A stretch of DNA of 64,000 nucleotides from Phyllostachys edulis (lineage: Eukaryota; Streptophyta; Magnoliopsida; Poales; Poaceae), in NCBI GenBank assembly GCA_036346405.1, contig CM070546.1:107824826-107888825 (forward strand), written 5' to 3'. This document shows, one piece after another, positions 41,493 through 52,440 of this stretch. The number at the start of each line of letters is the position of its first letter. Within the stretch, counting starts at the first letter, position 1. The translations under genes and the position numbers were made by a program. The notes under the pieces were generated by a model. The model was not told where the DNA came from and made no database searches. It was given only the letters and a program-made list of their open reading frames with translations.

Positions 41493-42492
41493 TATGTATG
41501 TATCTAGCTATATATATATACACACACACTCACACTACCTATATGTATGTATAGCGGTGGAGATCGAAACACATATCATCAGGAGCAGTCATTCTGTCGA
41601 AGCTATGTGTAAGGCTGACTGCTCTTGATGCTATGCATGTATGCAAACACTATACACTATATATAGCTGCTGGTGTACCTTTTGGATGTACGTATATAGT
41701 ACAGACAACTTACGGCCTGGATTAAGCAGATTAATTCCGTGTGATTAATTTGCAAATTCATTTAAGGGGCCTAACTAGCTACTCGAGACGACTCCAAGCT
41801 ACGCACGTACTACTAGCTCGATTCTTTGCAACTTCAACTTTCTGGCGTTTGTATTTGTGAATGACTTCGAGCGATTAGGATTACTGAAAGAACTGCGCAC
41901 ACTCGACGCAAAAAAAAAGAAAGAACTCACTCCGCACACCTGAGGGGGGGAGACGAGGCACATGCAGTATGCAGCTGCGTTTTGCCCTTCTCTAGTTCTC
42001 TCGGCCGATAATTAGCCCATACAAGGCAATTAGTTTTTTCTTTTGTAGAATTTGATCCGAGACAAAACCTGGGACACATGGAATCCACATATTCATAATA
42101 GAAGTTGTAGAAGGACACTACTTCTATGTACGTAAATCGCGACCTTATGCTGCAAAATAGATGGACATGGTCTTTTCTTTTTCTTTGATTAATGTGACAA
42201 TTTGTAGCCTTGTTATTTTTCTCTAATTAATGTAGGAATTTCTAGTTTTTCTTCTCCTAGAATTAACCTGAGAGCTCCTAGAGAAGCCTCTAACCCCTAA
42301 TTCGAACCAAGTTAGCCGATCATTGGCCCAAATTAATATATGTACCTCCTTCCTTTTCTTGTTTGCACCTCCAGCAATCCTAGTAGTACTACACGATGGC
42401 CGCCGCCGACTTCATCTACACTAGGATTCAAATACCGTTTGTCTAACTTTACTTCATCTACACCAGGATTCAAATATTGTTTGTCTACCTTT
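41493..42492. other. Host-like DNA between CACTA-D and the solo LTR
   Basis: AT-rich with a short TA/CA microsatellite near 41507-41534 and a 45-bp near-duplication (ACTTCATCTACACTAGGATT and ACTTCATCTACACCAGGATT at 42409 and 42451). No gene seen. It would be the distal 3' flank of the bHLH gene before the insertions. Confidence 0.5.
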
Positions 42493-42497
42493 ATACA

Positions 42498-45400
42498 TGT
42501 GAGAACCCGCATAATTAAGACTAAGCTAATTAACAGTAATTGGTAATTAGCTTAAGTAAAAAATCTCATTAAATCAATGTCAAGCATAATCTCAATTAAT
42601 TTTAAACCACACAATCAAACAATGGACATTATAAATTGTGCATTTATCATTCCACATCACAGTTTATAACAGTCCGTTTACAAAACATAATTAAAATATT
42701 ACAAACCAAATTCTCGTTACAAAATTTATTCTATAACTCAATAAGGGATACAAGATTAATTTTACAAAACAATTACAAGAATTAAATAAAATACAGTTTC
42801 ATATGCTTGCATCCATTTTCATCGGAGCTTTCCTTGCCTCTTCGTCCAACCATTCTACACCTTTCCTGGTCATGCAACATAGAACTCGAGGCGTAGTTAG
42901 CAAATACTGAAAATAGAAATCTTAGTTAGATTGGAGAAAGGTTGCCGTCAGAATTTCCAAGTACAATAAGATTTCTATATCAACCTAGGTCAACGGTCCT
43001 CGATCACCAAGGCACCGACCAACTTTGAGTTAGTCGGCTCCTTTAGTAATCAAGGTGTCCAGATCAACCGAGTCAATAGGCAACTACTTCCAGGAGTCTC
43101 ATCATCCGGCATCAGTAAAATCAAGCACCCACCTTTTGCATTACCGCAATTGCAGTATAATCTCACAAGGCGCATCTCATTTAATCCTACCCTCAGCCGG
43201 AGCATCATAGGGTCCCACAAGCCCACATTTCACATTCAATTAAACCCAACCCTCAGCCAAAGCATCATCGGGTATACCGAAACCAACATGCCACGATAGA
43301 GCCAGCATAAACCCACATTTAGCAGTTATTCTCATTTCTTCCCAGCCAAAGACCAGCACAAATTTCTCACAACTCATCCTCAGTTAATAACCAGTGGACC
43401 AACAAGTGCTTATATAAACAGTACCATGAGAGGGCATTGAAGATAAAGCATTGGAACATAATCAAGTAGCAAAGAATAGCAGCCCATAAGGGTTCACAGA
43501 GACAGTGTCACTTCCAATTCTCATCACCCCTACCCCTTTCAAAGCCAAAAGTGCATCACAAAGAAACATAGATGCACAACCTAGTAGTAAAGCCCAGCCT
43601 GTGCATCCAGAGCCACAAACCAATTCTTCCCATAACCCAAAGTATACTAAAAGCATTCAGCAGGCCATCCCTATCCAGGCAGGCCGTGTAACATCAACCT
43701 GGTGCCCAAAACATTGCACAGTTACATATACCAAGACGAGCCAGGAGAAATGAAGCTCAGGAAGGAGGTCAAATGAGACACAGGAGGAAGGGAAGACCCA
43801 GGAGATAAGGGCATGGTAAGAAAAAGAATAGTAGCAGGGTAAAAAGAGAATCCACAGGGACTGGATAAGGCAGCCAAGCTGTTCACTTGCCAGCCGAAGG
43901 CAATTCTTCTGTAAAACCATCCGCCTTCTCATAAGAACAGCACACAAGCACACAAGCCGCACAAACCTCCCCCATTTCCATTTCCCCCTCAGCCAAAGGC
44001 AAGAAACCACCATCCAGTAGCAAGTTAAGCAAAGCTCCCATGAACAACGTTTGATCTTTGGACCCAACACAAGATATCCAACAAAGCCCCCAAATCAGCA
44101 CAACCCACAACCACAAGAATAATCACTATCACCATCATGTCTCACCCATTACCATCATCAAGTCATAAGAAGGAAGGAGGAAGGGAGTAAGGGAGAGGAG
44201 CAAGACCTGCGGAGCCAAGGCCATTGCATTACCAGTCATCAAGCCCACAAGGAGGGGGAACAAGCTCAGAGTTCATATCATCACCGCTTGCATGCCGATC
44301 GCAGCGAAGGAGAAGAGAAGAGTACCAGCGTAGAACCGACACTACCATCCTCTTTTCCATTCTTAATCTCAACAGGAGGTAACCCTCAGTTAAATCTCAG
44401 TGTTCCACCCTTAGGCACATCATTCACCATAGAGCATTCCACAGTAGTGTTGCACATAGCTCTCAGTTGCATTTCATCATAAAGCATTAGAGAGGGTAGA
44501 AGATAGGGATGCTTTGTACCTTAAGGGTGCTAGAACAGCTGACCATTTCATCATTTAGGCTTCATCAATCTCATCAGCAAGCCCTTTAGCCGCATCCACC
44601 AAGCATTGCTCATGCATAAGCACAATAAACTCACATCAGTATAGTTGAATCAATCAAAAGTTAATTAAATCAAAGAAACATTTAAGGGGAGGTTAGAGGA
44701 GAGTGTTGTGCTTAAACTGGGTATAGGTAGAGAAGCGATCGGGCCAAGGTGCCGGCGGCCGTAGGCCGAGCCGGCCAAGCCGAGTGTGCCTGAACCAGGA
44801 GGACCAGGCCTAGTCGAGGCGGCGCTGGCCTTTGGCCGCGCCGATAGAGGAGGAGCCGCAGTGAGGGCAAGCCGTGCCGAGGAGGTTAGGAGGAGACGCT
44901 AGGGAGCTGAGAGGCGGGCCAGCAAGGAGCCGGGTCGGGCCGGTGGTGGAGAACAGCACGGGGTAGGGTTAAGGCGACGTAGAGGAGACCGGGTCGAGCC
45001 GAACAGCGCAGGGGAGCAAGAGGAGGTGGGGACGACGCCGTGGTGGAGGAGCCAATGAAGGGCGGGAGTGTGGTGGCGCCAATGAGGCGGCGGGTCGAAT
45101 CTGGGGCCGAGAAGGCCAAGGAACGGGAGGCGAGGTGGTGGCACTGGTAGCGAGCCATGGCAAGGGCGGACAGGTGGCGGTGGCAGTGCACGGCAGAGGC
45201 AAGGCGTCAGAGAGGAGAGAGAGGGAGGTAGTCGGTGGCGGCGTGGGGAGGCGAGGTCGCGGGGGCGGCGCAGCGCCGGGAGAGGACGCACGCGGGGGGA
45301 GACCGAGAGGGGCAGCGGCTCCGGTGGGAGCCAGCCATGGGGGGAGATTTGAGAAGGGAGTGGATTTGGGGGAAGAAGTGGGGAAGAAGGAGCCGGCCTG

Positions 45401-47382
45401 GGGAGAATTTCGGCCGAATGGGGAGATAACCCGGTGGGTGGCGGCTGGAAAGAGGTAAGAGAGAGAGAGTGTGTTGGTAGGGTAGAAATTAGGGTTTTAC
45501 TAATAAGGGTTAAAGCTAGATTTAGGATTTGTGGATAGATCAAATTTAGAGTAACAAATCTTTTCTCTAATAAATCTTAATAGATAATATTCGTAGCAGC
45601 AGCGGTTAGCAGTAAGTTGGTGTTGAGCGCATTTAAACTTATAATTTTAGAGTGGTAGCATGATACGCTAGAAATTCGGAACATGGAGTTATTTAGAGAT
45701 TTCGGTATTTAGGTTCGCAATGAATTAAAATCAATTGCATGGGTATGCGTAAATAAAAATTGGTAGACTCGTTAGAACGCGAGCGTGTATAACCTTTTAT
45801 CTTCGGGGCGATTAAGTTAGTTCGACTAATCTCGATCATAACTAAATCCATTAGATCGTAGAACGATTTTAATTAAGGAAGTGCTAATTTAGCGGGAGGT
45901 CAGGGAAGGTGTTATAAAAATCACTATAGGCCAACAATGAAATCATCTAACTAATATGCATAATAGCACTCAAATTTCCTATAGATATTTAGTTATTCAT
46001 TTATTATTCGCACCGTCGTGTATATTGCAGCGGACGAACCGACAGGCGTAGTTGTTACCAAGTTCACCACTGTCGCTCGTTTCTTCTTCTTCAAAGGCAA
46101 GCTACTCCCTTGTTCATTAACATAGCTATTTTAAATATAAACTGTATGTTGCTCTATCATATCTGTATTGCATCAAAACTATTTTCTCAAAACTAAATTG
46201 GATTATGATGAAATTGGGAAGATAAGAATTGAAATGAAAGAAAGAAAGAAATGAAAGCTAATAGGTTGGTAAAAGGGGACCCGGGTGGGGAAATACGACG
46301 ACGACGATGATGTTGAGGTAAGAGGTGGGTCCCTTTTTACGGGTGGTTATAATATAAGGACAAACAAAACTCTTACTCGGTCAGAGGCCGTAAATCAGTA
46401 CCAACCATTTTCCCGTTACGGCGGGTGGAAAGATTACCTCTTTACGTAATTAAGATTCTCCACAATGGGTCGCATTGGAGCGTTTGGGCACGGGAAGAGA
46501 CCGCCCCAAAAGGTGGGCGGTTGAGCACCTGACGCCGCCGCCTCAACCAACATTACCGAACTTCGGTGTATGACGAGGTCAAGAACGTGATTAAATCAGC
46601 ACCGACGGAAAGTAATGGGTGGAGACTTGATCACGAATCGAAAACGCTCGTATTACGAACTCGAACCCGCATCTAAGGAAATGCTGGGGACCTGGCTCAT
46701 TTAGGGTTCAGAATTACTATGGGTAAAGTGGTACAAGCCTGCGCAGTGCTATAACAAATCATGAATTCATGCCAGTCTCCTGGATTGGAGTCTACGGGAA
46801 CCGCCAGGGGTCTTTCTTCTCTCCGAGTAGACAAGTAGTCTCTTCAGAAATAAAATTGCAACATAAGTTTTGAAAGCTATTTTCAGAATAAGAGAAGAGG
46901 TAGGAATTTTGATAAGGACGAAGTTTAGAGTCATCAATTGCATTTTAGCTATTAATGCTTGCTGAGTACACTATAGTACTCACTCTTGCTATCTCTCCCC
47001 TTGCTTAGATCCTTGTCCGGCCGGGATCTATCCCGAGTGGGATGAGGGGTTTGCAGGTACCGAGGATGCCGCTGGCAACCAGGGTGTTGGTCAGAAGGGG
47101 CATAGCATGGAGGACGCGAGGGGCAAATAGATGGTCATTACTCGAGTATAAAAGAGAGAAGCGATGAAGCTCCCTTTTGTATTTGTGTAATATTTGTATT
47201 AAAACCATAGCCTTGCGTGGCTATTACTGAAATAAAGATGTACAGTTCTATTTTATTGTTCTGCTGCGTTATCTCTGATAAATGGCTTACTATTCGTTGG
47301 AGCAGTGTTCTACTGGGCAAACGAATAGTAATCCGTATGCCTAAGTGTGATTACCCTTAAGGTAATGACATGGGACGTCGCA
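42498..47382 (+). mobile_element. Solo LTR, probably Ty3/gypsy-type, 4.9 kb
   Basis: Starts TGTGAGAACCCGC and ends GGGACGTCGCA (TG...CA), flanked by the 5-bp target duplication ATACA (42493-42497 and 47383-47387). There is no gag-pol sequence, primer binding site or second LTR inside. The right third has the order seen in large grass gypsy LTRs: an AGCGGACGAACCGACAGGCG region near 46029, TTCTTCTTCAAAGGCAAGCT (46085-46104), a CGACGATGATGTTGAGGTAA box near 46301 and a polyadenylation region near 47220-47260. The GC-rich 44740-45440 gives long proline-rich frames that are not credible proteins. Solo LTRs arise by recombination between the two LTRs. Confidence 0.8.
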
Positions 47383-47387
47383 ATACA

Positions 47388-48030
47388 TATATACGAGTGT
47401 ATCACTGGGTAAAGCGCATGCCCCGTATGTGCATGTGTTCTCCGTTGTAATTTAAAAAACTAGATAAAACACTGTATTTGTCTTGCGTCATCTGTAAAGA
47501 AAAATTCTCTCGTATTTAATGGCTAGAAAATACTCATGGAGTACTGGAGGCACCGGGCACGCCGGCCGGGTTGTAAAATGTAGATCACATCAAGCTCACA
47601 CTGCCCAGACCTGTTCTTAGCCTGCCCATGGGTATGAACTCGGACTCCGCAGCTAGCTATCTTTGAAAGAAAGACGATAGCTGCTTAACAGCTTTAGTTA
47701 AGTAGTTAACCCATTTTCATACCAATAATATTCCAAGTGAATGTATTATTCTTGCTTTTATTTTCTAATCTTTTCTCTATTAGCTTCATATGGCATGTCC
47801 TTATTTGCGAAGGTTTTGGTGACAATGACTGAAAACCACCCCATGAAAATTTTCCATATTGATCCTAAGAAATCTCATATTATTTTTAAAAATAAAACAA
47901 CGCAGCTAACCTTCTCAATACCTAGATCTCACGATGACAGAATCCTCTGAATCACGCACACAAAGCCACAAAATAAAGTAGAAAACACCTGTCGAATCAC
48001 AAGTTGCAAAAAGCAATATGGGAAGCATCG
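47388..48030. other. Gene-free stretch right of the solo LTR
   Basis: AT-rich sequence without a recognised gene, repeat or terminus. Confidence 0.4.
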
Positions 48031-48033
48031 CCA

Positions 48034-48557
48034 CCAGGGTATACTATATAGCGGATAGCGGCTCGTAGCGGGCAGCAGACGATATTGCGGACGCTATATT
48101 CTAATAGCGAATATAAAACACTCATAATTTTTAATTAGTCATGTATATAGCATAACTTACTAACATGATAAAAATGCAATTGTATCGTGACGGTGGTGAT
48201 GGAGCCATGGAGAACGAGCACTATCATCGAGCAAGAGGGAAATGGTGGTGACGCCCAAAACAAGTGTTTCTCATAGGCAAGGACAACTAATTTGGCTAGG
48301 GCTTCTCAACTATTTACACGTTAATCTAATAACATGTACATATTTTAAATTTCAGTAGCATTGAAACATTGTGTCGGTAGCAGGCTGCAAATAGCGGTCT
48401 GCATATAGTGGCTACAATATCGGTCTGACCAGCGTTGTATCGGCTGCAAAGTTCCAATCCTCTATTAGCAGCCCGCTACTTCCACTTGGTAGCGTTTGTA
48501 TCCTGCTACCACTGTTGCGGGCAATTGCAGGCGCTACCAACGCTATTTAGTACCTGG
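48034..48557. mobile_element. MITE-like element with TAGCGG-rich ends
   Basis: The left end CCAGGGTATACTATATAGCGG and the inverted right end CCAGGTACTAAATAGCG share an imperfect terminal repeat. Both subterminal regions are rich in AGCGG/CCGCT words (GCGGATAGCGGCTCGTAGCGG on the left, GGTAGCGCCTGCAATTGCCC on the right). About 520 bp, non-coding. No clear target duplication, so the superfamily is open (hAT-like at best). Confidence 0.4.
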
Positions 48558-48559
48558 AT

Positions 48560-49004
48560 GGCTATTGGCTGAACTGCTAAGCATAACAGAACATAATTAC
48601 TAGAGATGAATAGATAATCAGAAGAAAAACATGTTAACATACATCTTCACTAGATATCTCGGTTGTTTGTGCACATGAATGTAGCTAGATCTGATCCTCC
48701 ACCTGTACACCCACTCGTGCGCACCGCTATCCGACACGCTCTATCCGCGCGCGTGGTTGGCTCGTTTAATTTGCCCCTGCGCCCATCGACTTCGCCTTGT
48801 GCATGTCCCGGCCGGTACGTGTCCGTGGCCGCGCATGTAGTACCCTGCTTCCCAAAAGGTCTGCGCTGGCCAGCGGTTCGACCGGCCGAGTCCGTTTCGG
48901 TTAGGTTGGGCCGTTAGCTCGTGTGGCTTGCAGCGTCGTTGTGCTAGGTTCGACGCAGCTCGCCTCACCAAATTCATTTAGGTGGATTTAGAAATAATAC
49001 ACGT
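48560..49004. other. Gene-free stretch
   Basis: Moderately GC-rich DNA (48700-48960) with open frames on both strands but no recognisable protein features. Nothing else seen. Confidence 0.35.
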
Positions 49005-49006
49005 AC

Positions 49007-49150
49007 ATGTGGATGCGTTTAGTGGTTAAAGCGTGTGTTCGTGCTTCGTAGGGTTTAAGTCTCTGCTCTAGATTAGACGTGTGTTAAGGACACATTCACA
49101 TGTGTCTAGTGTGTGTGCGTGACTGTGTTCGACGTGTATTAAAAAAAAAG
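49007..49150 (+). mobile_element. SINE-like element (tRNA-derived head)
   Basis: TAGTGGTTAAAGCG (49019-49032) resembles an RNA polymerase III A box, and GGGTTTAAGTCTC (49050-49062) lies where a B box is expected. A terminal run of nine A residues ends at about 49149. Such heads occur in Au-type plant SINEs. Target duplications were not identified, and B-box conservation is weak. Confidence 0.35.
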
Positions 49151-49419
49151 CATAGCAAGCAAGCAAAGTAGCTTGTACGTATTTAATCTGTTCATTTTTC
49201 TGTTCATGTTCCCAATTCCTTTGTCCTTGGCAGATAGAAGACTTGAGGAGTAATGTAGTGACGTCCACGTTAGTTTTTTGTTTGCTAAATGTGAAGTGTT
49301 GGATACTAATGCTTGGATGAAACCCAAGGACTTAATGTGGTATTCAGATCCTGATGAAAGCAGTAGCTCCCTTCACTCGCTCGCTCGGCACGAAGTCATC
49401 CGTTGCTTCCATTGCTTCA

Positions 49420-49845
49420 GGTCTCATACCGAATCCTCCGGTATAAATGAAGGGAGTTTTGCAGCTCAAAGAGACAGGCCACGTCGCCGTTTTTTTCCCT
49501 GCCGTCCGATCTACCGCTTCGTTTCTTCCCGGCCGTCTGATTTGCCTCCGGTTTTGCCTGCCTGCGTTCTTTTCGCTCCGTCTCAGCCGTTCAATGCTTA
49601 ATCGTCGGTCGCGGCCGTTTCATTGTTCCGGCCGGAGCGCTCCCCGCGCGCTTTCGATTTGCTTCGCGTTCCCACGCCGCGGGCCCCATCGGGCGCGTTT
49701 CTTCCACGCGCGGGCCCACACACGGGCGTGACTCACAGGCCGAAGCGGCGTTCCCTATTTCTTCTCTCTCCTTATCTCTTTGGTTCGGCCGACACAGAGC
49801 CTGGCTCCTTTTCTTCTCCACTTCCCCATTTTCTCTTCTTCTCCT
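49420..49845 (+). other. GC-rich leader-like sequence before the triplication
   Basis: GGTATAAATGAAGG (49439-49452) resembles a TATA box, and the following 400 bp are CT-rich like a plant 5' leader. No protein similarity recognised. Confidence 0.3.
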
Positions 49846-51698
49846 CCATTGCTTCATCCCCTAACTCCTCCCTGGGATTTGCTCTGCCGGCACCAAAGCT
49901 CCCCATGGCGCTCCTCCCTCTGGCTCCGGCTCCCCATGGCGCGGCTCCTCCGACCGCCCTCGGCGCCCTTCGCCGCCGCCGGCTCCCTTGCACACCCGGC
50001 CCCGTGCGCTCTCCCACGCCCATGGCGCCGCCTACTCCGACCGCCAGATCCCCATGGCACCACCGCTGCCCCCTCCTCGGCCTCGCCTCCTGTCTGTTGG
50101 CTTGCCCAGGCCCCAGCTCGGCTCGGCTCGGCCTCGGCACGCCTCGCCCAGCTCGCTTGGCCTCGCCTCCCAGTGGCTTGGCCTCCGGCGCCTCCTGCGC
50201 CCCACCCCATGGCCGGGTTTGGTTGAGGCCGGTTATCTTTGGGCTTCCTACTTCCCCTTTTCCTTTATTTTACTGCTATTTCAGTTGTTAATGCTTTGAG
50301 CTTTATCATTTCCTGATGTGTTGCTTGATGCATGGTGAAAGAGATGAGTTTCGTGTTTTTTGGCCATCGGTTCCTGCGCGCCCAAGGGCAATCCGCTAGC
50401 TTGATTCAGGGTTATTGTTATTACGTAACAGAAAGATCGTATTACATCACATTTGTATATTTCATCCATTGCTTCATCCCCTAGCTCCTCCCTGGGATTT
50501 GCTCTGCCGGCACCAAAGCTCCCCATGGCGCTCCTCCCTCTGGCTCCAACTCCCCATGGCGCGGCTCCTCCGGCCGCCTCGGCCCTCGCCGCCGCCCGGC
50601 TGGCCGCACCCGGCCCGTCGCTCTCCCACGCCCATGGCGCCGCCTCCTCTCATTGCCAGCATCCCCATGGCACCACCGCTGCCCTCTCCCTCGGCCTCGC
50701 CTCCTGTCTGGGCGCGCCGCTCCCCAGCTCGGCTCGGCTCGGCCTCACGGCCGCCTCGCCAGCTCGCTGGCCTCGCCTCCCTGTGGCTTGGCCTCCAGCG
50801 CCTCCTGCGCCCCCCCCATCGCCCGGGTTTGGTTGAGGCCGGTTATCTTTGGGCTTCCTACTTCCCTTTTCCTTTATTTTCTCGCTATTTCAGTTGTTAA
50901 TGCTTTGAGCTTTATCATTTCTGATGTGTTGCTTTGCATGGTTGATGCATGGTGAAAGAGATGAGTTTCGTGTTTTTGGCCATCGGTTCTGCTGCGCCCA
51001 AGGGCAATCCGCTAGTTTGATTCAGGGTTATTGTTATTACGTAATGTAAAGATCGTATTACATCACATTTGTATATTTCATCCATTGCTTCATCCCTAAC
51101 TCCTCCTCGGATTTGCTCACGCACCAAAGCTCCCCATGGCGCTCCTCCTCTGGCTCCAACTCCCCATGGCGGCTCCTCGGCCGCCTCGGCGCCTCGCCGC
51201 CGCCCCTGCCTTGCACCCGCCCGGCGCTCTCCCACGCCCATGGCGCCTCCTACTCATTGCCCGCATCCCCATGGCACCACCGCTGGCCCTCGCTCCTCGG
51301 CCTCGCCTCCTGGCTTGCCGCCACGCTCCTGGCTCGGCTCGGCTCGGCCTACGGCCGCCTCGCCAGGCTCGCTTGGCCTCGCCTCCCCTGTGGCTTGGCC
51401 CTCCAGCGCCTCCCTGCGCCCCCCACCCCACTGGCCCGGGTTTGGTTGAGGCCGGTTATCTTTGGGCTTCCTACTTCCCCTTTTCCTTTATTTTACTGCT
51501 ATTTCAGTTGTTAATGCTTTGAGCTTTATCATTTCCTGATGTGTTGCTTGATGCATGGTTGATGCATGGTGAAAGAGATGAGTTTCGTGTTTTTTGGCCA
51601 TCGGTTCCTGCGCGCCCAAGGGCAATCCGCTAGCTTGATTCAGGGTTATTGTTATTACGTAACAGAAAGATCGTATTACATCGCACTTGTATATTTCA
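49846..51698 (+). repeat. Tandem triplication, period about 618 bp
   Basis: Three direct units start at 49846, 50466 and 51082 (CCATTGCTTCATCCC). Each has a GC-rich first half (CACCAAAGCTCCCCATGGCG, then GGCCTCGCCTCC), then GGTTGAGGCCGGTTATCTTT, then an AT-rich tail ending TCGTATTACATC...TATATTTCA. Units differ by many small indels, mostly in the C/G-rich half, so the frames are not kept. The first half looks like a first exon or leader of an unidentified gene. The long proline/alanine/serine-rich frames are not supported across copies. Confidence 0.88.
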
Positions 51699-52440
51699 AA
51701 ATTGTACAACACATGAGCAAATAGACATATATTTCTAGCTTGATTTGAAATGTTTGTCTAATAGACCATGTCTAACTTGATTTCAAGTGATTGTCTAATA
51801 GACCATACAAGCGGTGCGTTCAGCTGAAATGTAGTACAGTCTCTTAAGCATGAAATAAATCATGATTCCAATTCATTATGTAACATAAAACGGATATGCA
51901 CCCATTTGGACAAGCAAAATCAGGCGCTAATAGAAACATACCAAGCGATATCACATGAGTTATATAAACTTAAGATCAGCCTTACATAGTATAATCTTCT
52001 GTGTTGACACTTCACAGTGTACCTTGGGGTAATATTTTTATATAGTAATTTGTTCCTACTGTTTTACACAAGTAGAAGAAGAAACAATCATGTGCAAGTT
52101 ATATGACCTGATGTCTGCAGAAGAGCTTCTTCCAAAGGCACGTCGCTTACTTACATGCAATTGATTTGGAGGCGATACACTGTTGGTTCCACTGCTCTCA
52201 CCATTCAGTTGGAGTTGTTGACCTCAGCATCATTCTGGTGTTAACCCAAACAATGAAATTTTGTTGAAAATTAAAAGATATAGTGCACAAAATCGTACAT
52301 AAAAGAACTAGGAATTTGGAAAGATAAGAGGAACCTCATTTATCATACTGCTCAAAGTGTTCAGGTTCCCTGTTATTTACAAATGGTAGTCTTTACTGAT
52401 TTCCCTATTGCTTACATATCTTAATCCTTCTTTTAGGTTC
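51699..52440. other. No recognised feature
   Basis: AT-rich DNA; nothing beyond weak exon-like stretches near 52080-52160. Confidence 0.35.

Noticed and set aside
44886..45543. 214-residue Pro/Ser-rich minus-strand ORF and shadow frames
   Set aside because: Lies in the GC-rich part of the solo LTR. No domain, low-complexity composition, open in several frames.
49019..49080. Functional tRNA gene
   Set aside because: A- and B-box-like words are present, but no cloverleaf or acceptor stem could be formed, so it was scored as SINE-like.
49623..51522. Long Pro/Ala/Ser-rich ORFs in each unit of the triplication
   Set aside because: Small indels between units change the frames, and both strands are open, so no protein is conserved across copies.
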